Shown: piece after piece, positions 38,501 through 45,510 of the stretch
Position numbering within the stretch: the first letter of the stretch is position 1
Layout: each line of letters begins with the position of its first letter
NCBI GenBank assembly: GCA_019075905.1
Contig: JAGXAM010000001.1
Location: forward strand, 277,455 to 341,454
Length of the DNA stretch: 64,000 nt
Reading direction: 5' to 3'
DNA from: Hyphomicrobiales bacterium
GTDB taxonomy: Bacteria; Pseudomonadota; Alphaproteobacteria; Rhizobiales; Beijerinckiaceae
Program-made: the position numbers and the translations under genes
Notes under the pieces: model-generated
Told to the model about the DNA's origin: nothing
Databases searched by the model: none
Seen by the model: the letters and a program-made list of their open reading frames with translations, nothing else

Positions 38501-39360
38501 TCGACACGCGGCGTGATGGTGCAGGATGCGCAACGCAAATCATTGCCGAACTAGGCCACCACCAGCGCCACATTTTTCAGGTTCGGGCACAGGGCCTGCA
38601 GGGCGTCGATCGAGGCCGTCCAGTCGCTGACCCGCTGCAATTGATGTCGGTTTTCGGCGAGGCTGCTGCCGGCACCAAGGCTGCTGGTAAAGGCCAGCGG
38701 CGCATAGGCATATTCGCTGGCCCCGGGGATGAGATCGACCGCCTGGATCATGGCGCCGAGGCCGGAAACCGGGCGCACGACCTCGAAATTCAGTTGCGGG
38801 ATGCGATTGCCGAAACTGGCGAGCGGCATCAGCTCGAAAACCGCATAGGCCATGCCCCGGTAGGCCGGCGCGAGCCCTTCCTTGGCCACGATCAGCGGGT
38901 CAGCGGTTTGGGTCTCGTCACCAAGGTAGATACGGACGTTGAGCAAGGTGAGATCAATCTCCTTGCCGTCAGCCCAGACGCGCCGCACATAGGCAATGGG
39001 GCCCTCGCACAGCCCGACCGCGAAATTGGCATAGTAATTATAGGTCGTGACGCGCGGCCCGGTGCCCTTGCCGCCAGCGCTCTGGTGGCCGTTGACCTCC
39101 AGAAAGCGCGTGGCCCAGATCACCTGGCCTCCGACGCGGGCGCGGCCGTAGATCCGCGGAATTGGCGTGCCCTCGACCGAGCCCATGCCGTTAAGCATGT
39201 GCAGGCGCGGCATCTGCGCATGGGTCAGATAACCCATCAGGCGGTTGTCGATGACGCCGCCGGCCATGGCCCCGAGCGTGCGGCCGGCCATGGCCCCCAT
39301 CGGCCCGCCCAGCATCCCGCCAAGGGCCGCGCCAGCAGCCTGCAAAACCAGCGTTGCCAT
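35506..39360 (-). pseudogene. GTA megatron tail-tip protein gp15, interrupted by an in-frame TAG
   Basis: One continuous frame of 1,285 codons, the normal size for gp15, is cut by TAG at codon 270 (38551-38553). The first 269 residues begin MATLVLQAAGAALGGMLGG and end NLKNVALVVA. Downstream the frame continues FGNDLRCASCTITP, where relatives have WFG, so TGG to TAG is the simplest change. The distal part holds the GTA TIM-barrel domain (about residues 430-735) and the phage tail-3 domain. The only restart nearby is TTG at 38538. In RcGTA this protein forms the baseplate spike that contacts the recipient cell, so truncation should abolish transfer unless the stop is suppressed or a sequencing error. 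Confidence 0.85.
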
Positions 39361-39406
39361 GGAAATCCCCGATCAAAATGCGGTTTTGTGCGGTCCGCCG
39401 CGCCGC

Positions 39407-39856
39407 TCAGACAGTCAGGCCCGGAAAGGCAAAGACCTGATCGAGATGGCGCAGCCAGAAGGGCGAAAGCGCCACCTCTGCCACGGCGGCGCCGTCATGG
39501 GCATGGATCATCATGTCCCTGGCCGTGACAATGGCGAGGTGCTTGGCGGGCAGATGCGCGCGCCAGCGAAACAGCAGAACGTCGCCCGCCTGCCAGCCGG
39601 CTTTGCCCCCTGGCTGCAAATAGCGCCGGGCGACGAGCTGCAAGGTGTCTATGCCCCCGACCTCGGCCCAGTCGGCACTATAGGGCGGTGGCGTTTCCGG
39701 CTCCGGCCCGATGAGTTCGCGCCAGATGCCGCGCACCAGGCCGAGGCAGTCGCAGCCGACATGGATCAGGGAGGCCTGATGCTGGTAGGGCGTGCCGAGC
39801 CAGCGCCGGGCGCAGAGCACGATATCGGCGCGCGTCACCTTGCTGGCGGCGCTCAT
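39407..39856 (-). CDS. GTA tail-tip NlpC/P60 peptidase (gp14)
   Basis: 149 residues. Catalytic Cys37 lies in VGCDCLGLVRG, the histidine is His106 in AKHLAIV, and HAHDG near residue 118-120 completes the NlpC/P60 site. These enzymes cut peptidoglycan stem peptides; in RcGTA the peptidase sits at the baseplate tip and opens the recipient wall. It overlaps the gp13 gene by 4 bases (ATGA) and lies 46 bases before gp15. It appears intact. Confidence 0.92.
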   Translation of the reverse strand: MSAASKVTRADIVLCARRWLGTPYQHQASLIHVGCDCLGLVRGIWRELIGPEPETPPPYSADWAEVGGIDTLQLVARRYLQPGGKAGWQAGDVLLFRWRAHLPAKHLAIVTARDMMIHAHDGAAVAEVALSPFWLRHLDQVFAFPGLTV

Positions 39857-40743
39857 CTGAACAGGCTCCCGCCGTCCATATTGAGATCGGCCTGGCTCGG
39901 AAACTGCAACACCTGGTCATTGCCGGGAATATGCGGAAAGCCCCGGAAATTGGCGCTGTTGGCGAATTTGTCCTGACAGGTTGCGAAAAACTTGTCGCAG
40001 CCGGCCGAGACCGTGAAGGCATCGCCGATGACCATCGGCGCCGCCGTCGGCGTCCAAAGCGTCAGGGTAGTGGCCCCGGCATAGACCGAATGCTGCTTGA
40101 TGATGCAGGTCGCGCCGCGGTTGGCGCCGGTGGTGAAGCGCAATTCGCCGCCGGTAAACCAGTCATTGGCATAGCCCGCGAGCCCGGCGGCGAGATAAAT
40201 CCGCCCGTCGGTGGCGCTGACCTGGTCGCTCGCCACAAAACTGGCGCCGGTGAGCGCCACCTTGCAGCGGGCATCGCCGAGATCAGCGGCGCAGTTCAAC
40301 TGGAACAAGCGCCCGCGCTCCTGGTCAAACTCCTGGGCGAGCGAGCGTAATTCAGCGGTGAAGGCAAATTCCGACCGCGCCACCTGCCCCAAAGTGTGGA
40401 TATCGAGCAGCAGGCTCTGGGTGGTATCGGCCCAGTTCACCAGCCAGCTCTCGACGGTGGCGCCGTCATAGACGCCATTGGCAAGATCGGTCTCGTTCAG
40501 CGCCGCTGCGGCGAGCGCGCCGGTGACCTCGCCGCCACCGGCAGCAAAGCCGAGCACCTGCTCGGCGGCCGAGGCATCCGAACCGGTGCGGGCGCTGCAT
40601 AGGGTGCCGGACACCGTCAGGTCGAGATCGTGGTCGGTGAAACCCATTACGGTGCCGTCACGCCGGATCAGCCGCCAGCAATGGCAGAGGGTGGTTGCAC
40701 CATTGGCCAGATGCGCCGTCAGGGCCGAGTTGAGCATTTTCAT
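39853..40743 (-). CDS. GTA baseplate hub protein (gp13, DUF2163)
   Basis: 296 residues. The N-terminal DUF2163 domain (VMGFTDHDLDLTV) is followed by a C-terminal BR0599-type domain ending CQDKFANSANFRGFPHIPG. Cys151, Cys160, Cys249 and Cys256 form a four-cysteine set consistent with the iron-sulfur cluster reported for the RcGTA hub. The protein links distal tail to tail-tip proteins. It overlaps gp14 by 4 bases and follows gp12 by 18. Confidence 0.93.
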   Translation of the reverse strand: MKMLNSALTAHLANGATTLCHCWRLIRRDGTVMGFTDHDLDLTVSGTLCSARTGSDASAAEQVLGFAAGGGEVTGALAAAALNETDLANGVYDGATVESWLVNWADTTQSLLLDIHTLGQVARSEFAFTAELRSLAQEFDQERGRLFQLNCAADLGDARCKVALTGASFVASDQVSATDGRIYLAAGLAGYANDWFTGGELRFTTGANRGATCIIKQHSVYAGATTLTLWTPTAAPMVIGDAFTVSAGCDKFFATCQDKFANSANFRGFPHIPGNDQVLQFPSQADLNMDGGSLFR

Positions 40744-40761
40744 GAAACTTCAGCCTTTGCT

Positions 40762-41403
40762 TCAAGGAATAATCTCAAGAATGGGGATTTTCGGAATGTC
40801 GCCCGCCGCGAAGGCAGTGAGGTCGATGGCAAGATAATCCGTGTCGAAACGAACCGGCACGTCAAAGAGATAGCCGGCCGTGAGGCTGGCGCCCGCCGCC
40901 GGGATCCTGCCCGCCGCCAGCGTGACCATGCCGGTCGTCGGATCGCAGGTGAAATCGGTGGCGCTAATGAGGGCGACGCCATTGACCGCCAGCATTACCG
41001 AGCCCGCCACCGGTTTGGCGATGATGCGTTGCCAGGGCGCGAAGGCAGCGCCATAGGTTTTCACCAGCTGGAATTGCGCGGTCGTGCCATCGCCGGTGGC
41101 GATGATCTGGTCGGTCGCGGCCGGGTTGGCGCCCGGCAGGCAGGATTTGAAATCGGTCAGGTCGCGCCAGCGAAAGCCGTAGAGGCGGCCGCGCCGCTCC
41201 TCGAAAAATGCCGTCACGGCGGCAATGGCATTGAGCGAGCGCACGCCATAGCCGGCCTCATATTTGCGGCGCGAATTGGCCCAGCGGGCGTTGCGCTCCT
41301 CGGCATTGCTGCCGGTGGCGACAATATCGGTGCGCCGCTCCGGCCCGCCGCTGGCACGCATGGAAATATCGAGCGGAAACTGGATTTCGTGAAAGGATGA
41401 CAT
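40762..41403 (-). CDS. GTA distal tail protein (gp12, DUF2460)
   Basis: 213 residues, MSSFHEIQFPLDISMRASGG. The DUF2460 family is recognised by GPERRTDIVATGSNAEERNA, the RGRLYGFRWRDLTDFKS stretch and the final VPVRFDTDYLAIDL. It forms the ring at the tail end that joins tube and hub. It lies between the tape measure and hub genes with gaps of 13 and 18 bases. Confidence 0.94.
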   Translation of the reverse strand: MSSFHEIQFPLDISMRASGGPERRTDIVATGSNAEERNARWANSRRKYEAGYGVRSLNAIAAVTAFFEERRGRLYGFRWRDLTDFKSCLPGANPAATDQIIATGDGTTAQFQLVKTYGAAFAPWQRIIAKPVAGSVMLAVNGVALISATDFTCDPTTGMVTLAAGRIPAAGASLTAGYLFDVPVRFDTDYLAIDLTAFAAGDIPKIPILEIIP

Positions 41404-41416
41404 GAGCCCTGCCCCT

Positions 41417-41992
41417 TCAAAGCCCGCGCTGGCCGCGCGCCACCGCCCGTGCCAGCGAGGTTGTCACTTGCGCCTCGCTGTGCCTGAAGCTCTCGACGTC
41501 AGGCGTATGGATATGCACATGCACGGGCGAGGCGCCCTGGGTGCCGCCATGCGCGGCAATGCCGAGCCGGCCATCCGGGCCGCGGGCGAGCGGCATGATG
41601 GCCTCGGCACCGCGCTCGCCCATGAGGCCGGTGCCGCTGCCCATGCCAAAGAATGTCGGGCTGGAGACGACGCCGCCTTCGGCAAACGGCTGCACACCGC
41701 CGCCCGTGCCGCCGCCAAGCCCGCTCAGGGCCGAGGTCAGCAGCGATGACAGGCCGCTCGAAATCGTCTGGGTGCCGCTGGAAATCACCAGCTTGGCCAG
41801 ACTCATGCCAATCGCCAGCAGGGTTTGCTGGAAGCTCTTGCGGCTGGTAATCGCCCCGGCAAAGGCGCTCGACAGCGATTTTGCCACCTTGTCGCTGCTG
41901 AGGCCCATGCCATCGAGCGCGGTCCTGATCTCGTTGAGATCCTGCGCGCTGAAGGCGGTCGGCGCGGCCGGGTGTTGCGGGTCAGTGGGCAT
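41417..41992 (-). CDS. GTA tail tape-measure protein (gp11)
   Basis: 191 residues, short as in all RcGTA-type clusters, where the tail is short. An N-terminal helical part (LNEIRTALDGMGLSSDKVAK) and a hydrophobic segment (QTLLAIGMSLAKLVISSGTQ) precede a Gly-rich C terminus with FAEGGVVSSPTFFGMGSGTG and LMGERGAEAIMPLARGPDG, the motif shared by lambda-type tape measures. The start codon lies 4 bases after the gp10.1 stop. Confidence 0.9.
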   Translation of the reverse strand: MPTDPQHPAAPTAFSAQDLNEIRTALDGMGLSSDKVAKSLSSAFAGAITSRKSFQQTLLAIGMSLAKLVISSGTQTISSGLSSLLTSALSGLGGGTGGGVQPFAEGGVVSSPTFFGMGSGTGLMGERGAEAIMPLARGPDGRLGIAAHGGTQGASPVHVHIHTPDVESFRHSEAQVTTSLARAVARGQRGL

Positions 41993-41995
41993 GGA

Positions 41996-42226
41996 TCACC
42001 TTTCTGGCGGCGGATCCGGGAAGGCCGCCATCAAATCATCGAGGGCGGCGCGGGTCAGGCTGGTGGCAGCGCGGCCATAGACGCCCTCCCAGGCAGCGTG
42101 CAGCTCGCGGGTGGTCATCTGCCAGAAGACGGCGGGTGCCAGCCGCAGGACGCCGAGACCAAAGGCCATGGCCTCGTCCCAGGGAAAGGGATGAGGCCGG
42201 GAGCGGCTGGCCTTGTAGTCGCTCAG
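41996..42226 (-). CDS. GTA tail assembly chaperone gp10.1, apparently without an ATG start
   Basis: A 76-codon frame ends PDPPPER. It includes the family core HPFPWDEAMAFGLGVLRLAP and FWQMTTRELHAAWEG. The expected start overlaps the gp10 stop, but the codon there is CTG within CTGA, rather than ATG within ATGA. The first ATG in frame, at 42169, falls inside the conserved core and would drop FPWDEA. Possible readings are a CTG start coupled to gp10 termination, a mutated start, or a -1 frameshift from gp10, because gp10.1 is in the -1 frame and open for 13 codons upstream. No classical slippery heptamer is visible. Confidence 0.7.
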   Translation of the reverse strand: MSDYKASRSRPHPFPWDEAMAFGLGVLRLAPAVFWQMTTRELHAAWEGVYGRAATSLTRAALDDLMAAFPDPPPER

Positions 42227-42582
42227 GCGTCCTGCGGCACCGGAGGGCGGGCGGCTTCATCCTTGCCGGATGCCATCGCACCAAATGTCGCGGCCAGAAG
42301 GTCAGCCACGATCCGGACATAGCCAGCCGCCACGCCGGGAGCGCGTATCTGCGCAACCTCGGCATCGCTGATTTTGTGGCCGGCACCGCGCAGGCCGCAG
42401 CCGATGATGATGAGGAGATCCCGGGCAGAGACGGCGCCGTCCTCAAAGCGGCGCGCGAGGCCGGCAAGACCGTCGGCACCAAAGGCGCCCTCCAGCTCGG
42501 CAAGAGCCCCAAGGGTCAGGCACAGGTGCCAGGTCTGGTCACCAAGTTCGGCAACAATCTCGCCGCGCTGAAGGTTGGGCAT
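42223..42582 (-). CDS. GTA gp10 tail protein (gene transfer agent family)
   Basis: 119 residues from MPNLQRGEIVAELGDQTWHL; an ATG three codons upstream sits directly on the GGGG ribosome binding site, so 42582 is preferred. Family motifs are LCLTLGALAELEGAFG and RDLLIIIGCGLRGAGH. It corresponds to the first tail assembly chaperone. The frame stays open further upstream, but that portion translates the palindromic repeat and is not native. The distance to gp9 is 257 bases instead of the usual few bases, because of the inserted repeat. Confidence 0.9.
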   Translation of the reverse strand: MPNLQRGEIVAELGDQTWHLCLTLGALAELEGAFGADGLAGLARRFEDGAVSARDLLIIIGCGLRGAGHKISDAEVAQIRAPGVAAGYVRIVADLLAATFGAMASGKDEAARPPVPQDA

Positions 42583-42651
42583 GAAGTTCATCCCCTGGGT
42601 GAAGATTGGTGGTGCGCAAGGCAAAGTCACAGCAAGAAGCATGCCCCGGTG

Positions 42652-42801
42652 ATTGCGAGCATCACCCCCGTCATTGCGAGGAGCGAAGCGACAAAGCGAC
42701 CCAGGGGGCTCGTGGTTGGCTGCGGTGGAGATGGAGCCAATCCCCTGGGTTGCTTCGCTCACGCTCGCAATGACGGGGGAAGCGCTCGCAATGACGGCGG
42801 A
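42652..42801. repeat. Palindromic interspersed repeat between gp10 and gp9
   Basis: The left arm, CCCCCGTCATTGCGAGGAGC onward (42665-42708), and the right arm (42742-42779, reverse complement core CGTCATTGCGAGCGTGAGCG) form a long imperfect stem around a central GGCTGCGGTGGAGATGG region. Partial extra copies of ATTGCGAG / CTCGCAAT flank it at 42652 and 42784. Elements with a GTCATTGCGAG...CTCGCAATGAC end sequence are dispersed in many alphaproteobacterial genomes. It encodes nothing convincing and sits in the GTA operon between two tail genes. Confidence 0.85.
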
Positions 42802-42839
42802 GAGGGCTCGCCATGTTGGTCGCTCTCACGGGCGGGGTG

Positions 42840-43256
42840 TCAGACATGGGTGAAGGTCAGGGCACAGGCCGATTCCAGCGAGATGTCAAAGGTGACTTCG
42901 GCGGCCTGTTCGCCGCGATAATCCAGCGTGCTGATCAGGAACGGCCCCTGAATCGTGCCATAGGCCGGCACCACCACCTGCCAGTTGGCGACAATGCCAT
43001 TGAAGAAGTTTTGCTGCATCAGCGCGTCCGAGGCTGCATCCTTGAAAATGCCGGCCCCGGTGATGGAGGCGCGCAGCACACCGGCGCCGGCGAGAAGCTC
43101 GCGCCAGCGGCCGGGCGAGTCGGCGGATGTGGCATCGACCTTGTCGGTGGTGAGCGAGAAGCGCTGGGTGCGCAGCCCGGCCACGGTGATGAAAGTGTTG
43201 GTGCCGGTGCCATCATCGAGCTTGAGGAGCAGGTCTTTGCCTTTTTGCGCGGCCAT
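42840..43256 (-). CDS. GTA major tail tube protein (gp9)
   Basis: 138 residues, MAAQKGKDLLLKLDD. TP901-1-type major tail protein: FITVAGLRTQRFSLTTDKVD, SGAG-type turns and the C-terminal LDYRGEQAAEVTFDISLES. It polymerises into the tail tube. Normal length and no lesions. The downstream interval to gp10 is enlarged by a palindromic repeat. Confidence 0.93.
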   Translation of the reverse strand: MAAQKGKDLLLKLDDGTGTNTFITVAGLRTQRFSLTTDKVDATSADSPGRWRELLAGAGVLRASITGAGIFKDAASDALMQQNFFNGIVANWQVVVPAYGTIQGPFLISTLDYRGEQAAEVTFDISLESACALTFTHV

Positions 43257-43284
43257 GGGATTGTCTCCAGATGAAGTGGTGCGC

Positions 43285-43695
43285 TCAGAGCGCTTCGGTA
43301 TAGGCGCGCAGTTTCAGGCTGGCGCGGGCAAAGCGGCCGTTATGCTCGCGCCGTGTCTCCATCGACACCAGCCGCAGGTTGACGAGGTTGAAGCCGGTCA
43401 GCACCAGCGGCTGGTCCTGAATGAGCGCGAGCACGCGGGTGGCGATATCGAGCGCCTCGTGGCGTCCGCGCTGCAAAGACCAGGCGTTGACCAGCACGAA
43501 TTGCTCGGCTCCAGTGTCAGATCTGGTGGAAAGATCCCGCCACAAGGCGTCGCCAAAGGTCACATAGGGCGGGTTGACGCTGCGCGGCGCCTCATCGAAC
43601 ACATTGGGACCACCCAGCATGGCGGTCAGGGTGGCATCAGCCAGGAGGGCGTTGCGGATGGCGGCGCGCAGGGCGGTGACGGGTGAGGCGGTCAT
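43285..43695 (-). CDS. GTA tail terminator protein (gp8, DUF3168)
   Basis: 136 residues starting MTASPVTALRAAIRNALLAD. DUF3168 motifs: VFDEAPRSVNPPYVTFGDA and HEALDIATRVLALI. It caps the tail tube and joins it to the stopper. Its ATG overlaps the gp7 stop by 4 bases. Confidence 0.92.
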   Translation of the reverse strand: MTASPVTALRAAIRNALLADATLTAMLGGPNVFDEAPRSVNPPYVTFGDALWRDLSTRSDTGAEQFVLVNAWSLQRGRHEALDIATRVLALIQDQPLVLTGFNLVNLRLVSMETRREHNGRFARASLKLRAYTEAL

Positions 43696-44021
43696 GGCCG
43701 GATTTCCTCGCAATGACAAAGGACAAAACGCGCCAGCGCATCGACATCCTCCAAGCCATGGATGAGGAAGCTGCGGGTTGCGGTCGCCAGCCGCATCTCG
43801 CCGGTGAGGCCAGCAAAGGCGCGCAGCGTAATGTGATGGGTGATGCTGACTTCCATCCTGCCGGCGCGGAAACGGTCGCGCGCATGGGTCGGCACGATCT
43901 CGCCCCAAAGGCTTGCCAGCGGCACATAACTCTGGGTGAAGCCGCCATTGTCATCCAAGCCGTCAAGGGGCTGCAGCAGGGTCAGGCGCGTGCGCAGGGC
44001 GCCTGTCGCCGGGGGCTTCAT
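43692..44021 (-). CDS. GTA head closure / stopper protein (gp7)
   Basis: 109 residues. SPP1 gp16-type head closure family: RLTLLQPLDGLDDNGGFTQS, VPLASLWGEIVPTHARDRFR and a terminal region with LIHGLEDVDA. It plugs the portal-adaptor channel after packaging. It overlaps gp6 and gp8 by 4 bases each, so these three genes are translationally coupled. Confidence 0.92.
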   Translation of the reverse strand: MKPPATGALRTRLTLLQPLDGLDDNGGFTQSYVPLASLWGEIVPTHARDRFRAGRMEVSITHHITLRAFAGLTGEMRLATATRSFLIHGLEDVDALARFVLCHCEEIRP

Positions 44022-44593
44022 GTCAGCCTCACGGCGCGGAACGGCGCCACCAGCGCGGCGACCGAAGCTGGCAAGCGCACCGCGCCGGAATCAGCCAGAA
44101 CGTCGCCGCGATTTTCATACCAATGGGCGATCAGCATGAGGATCGCCTGCAGCAGGGGCTGCGGCACGGCGGCACCTGTTGCGCCGTAACCTACGCTCAC
44201 ATCGATATAAATGCCGGCAATGGCCGGCCCCGGAGCCAGCGGTGCTGCCGTAAACGACAGGCGCGCCGCATCCGGCGTCGCGTCGATGAACGGCAAGGTC
44301 ACCGCCAGGGCCTGCGGGTTGTTGCCGGCATCAAACACGGTGATGGCGTCAAGCGCGGCAAAGGGCGCGAGCGGGACGGCGACGAGACCGGACTGCGGCC
44401 AGGCATCGGCGATCAGCCGCCAGCCCTGGGTGATCAGCCGCCGCCGCGTCGCCTGCTCGATGATCATGCGCGCCGAGGTTATCAGGCCGGTGATCAGCCC
44501 GTCGTCATCGGTGCTATCGACCTTCAGCCAACTTTTGGCATCGGCCAGCGCCACCGGCTCAACCGCTGGCGGAACAAGGAGAACGGGGGTCAT
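44018..44593 (-). CDS. GTA head-tail adaptor protein (gp6)
   Basis: 191 residues, MTPVLLVPPAVEPVALADAK. Head-tail connector family: SWLKVDSTDDDGLITGLITS, ARMIIEQATRRRLITQGW and the terminal helix IAHWYENRGDVL. It binds the portal. Its natural upstream neighbour should be the capsid gene, but an oppositely oriented protease gene lies between them, leaving gp6 about 920 bases from the capsid stop. Confidence 0.93.
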   Translation of the reverse strand: MTPVLLVPPAVEPVALADAKSWLKVDSTDDDGLITGLITSARMIIEQATRRRLITQGWRLIADAWPQSGLVAVPLAPFAALDAITVFDAGNNPQALAVTLPFIDATPDAARLSFTAAPLAPGPAIAGIYIDVSVGYGATGAAVPQPLLQAILMLIAHWYENRGDVLADSGAVRLPASVAALVAPFRAVRLT

Positions 44594-44758
44594 GGGGGCC
44601 TCATAGCGGGCGTGGTTCCAAAGCTGGTCCGCTGCGCTTCAGCCGAGGGGCTGCGGCAGGGGCCGGGACGAATGTTGCGGGCTTGTGCTGGAAGTGGAGG
44701 GCTGGCGCTGCTAGGATCGCACGGGCCATCCCGCATTCCATGTCGCCGAGATCAAATC

Positions 44759-45499
44759 ATGTCTGCACCCAGGATCCTTGTCGCTGCCACGCTGGCGCTG
44801 CTGCTCGCGGCCCGGCCGGCCGGGGCGGTGGTCGGCCCGACGATCAGCGATCCCGGGCTTGGTGCGCATGTGATCATGGTGCTGATGCGCAAGGGCGCGG
44901 CTGCCGGATTTTGCTCGGGCGTGGTGGTGGCGCGCAATGCGGTGCTCACCGCCGCCCATTGTGTCACGAGGCCGGCGAGAATGCGGCTGTTTTACCGCGA
45001 TGCGGGCCACCCGGTGATGCTTGATGTGGCGCGCATCGCCGTCAACCCCGGCTATCATGCCGATGCCCAGATCAAGCGCATCCGCACTGTCGATCTGGCC
45101 CTGGTCGAAAGCGCCGTGCCATTGCCGGCCCGCTTCCAGCCCGCACAGTTCAGCGCGCGGGACGAAGCCCGCCTGCATGAGACTTTCCTTATCGCCGGCT
45201 ATGGCATGGGCCGCGAGCATGATCCGGCCTCGACCGGCGTCTTGCGGGTCGCGAGGATCGAGACCCGCGCGCCGCTGTCTCACATCCTGCTGTGGGCGCA
45301 AGACCCTGGCCATGATGGCGCCGGTGCCTGCGAGGGCGATTCCGGCGCGCCGATCTTCGCGGCGGCGACACACCGGGTCCTTGCCATCACCGCCTGGGCG
45401 GACGGGCATGGCCGGCATGTCTGCGGCGCTTTCACGCAAGGCACGTTCACAGCGCCGCAACGCGGCTGGATCAAGCGGGTTCTGCAAAGCTGGCGATGA
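44759..45499 (+). CDS. Secreted trypsin-like serine protease inside the GTA cluster
   Basis: 246 residues. A signal peptide covers about 1-23 (LVAATLALLLAARPAGA). The chymotrypsin-fold triad is His67 (TAAHC), Asp112 (VDLAL) and Ser195 (GDSGAP). Cys52/Cys68 and Cys191/Cys222 match the two conserved disulfides of S1 proteases, so a periplasmic or extracellular enzyme is expected. It is the only plus-strand gene in the 18-kb cluster, lying between capsid (stops 11 bases apart) and adaptor genes. A longer upstream in-frame start is possible, but MSAPRIL begins the signal peptide. Substrate unknown. Confidence 0.88.
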   Translation: MSAPRILVAATLALLLAARPAGAVVGPTISDPGLGAHVIMVLMRKGAAAGFCSGVVVARNAVLTAAHCVTRPARMRLFYRDAGHPVMLDVARIAVNPGYHADAQIKRIRTVDLALVESAVPLPARFQPAQFSARDEARLHETFLIAGYGMGREHDPASTGVLRVARIETRAPLSHILLWAQDPGHDGAGACEGDSGAPIFAAATHRVLAITAWADGHGRHVCGAFTQGTFTAPQRGWIKRVLQSWR

Positions 45500-45510
45500 G
45501 GCCGGGCGCC

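Noticed and set aside
42583..42762. N-terminal extension of gp10 through the palindromic repeat
   Set aside because: The extra 60 residues are a translation of the repeat itself; family similarity begins at MPNLQRGEIV.
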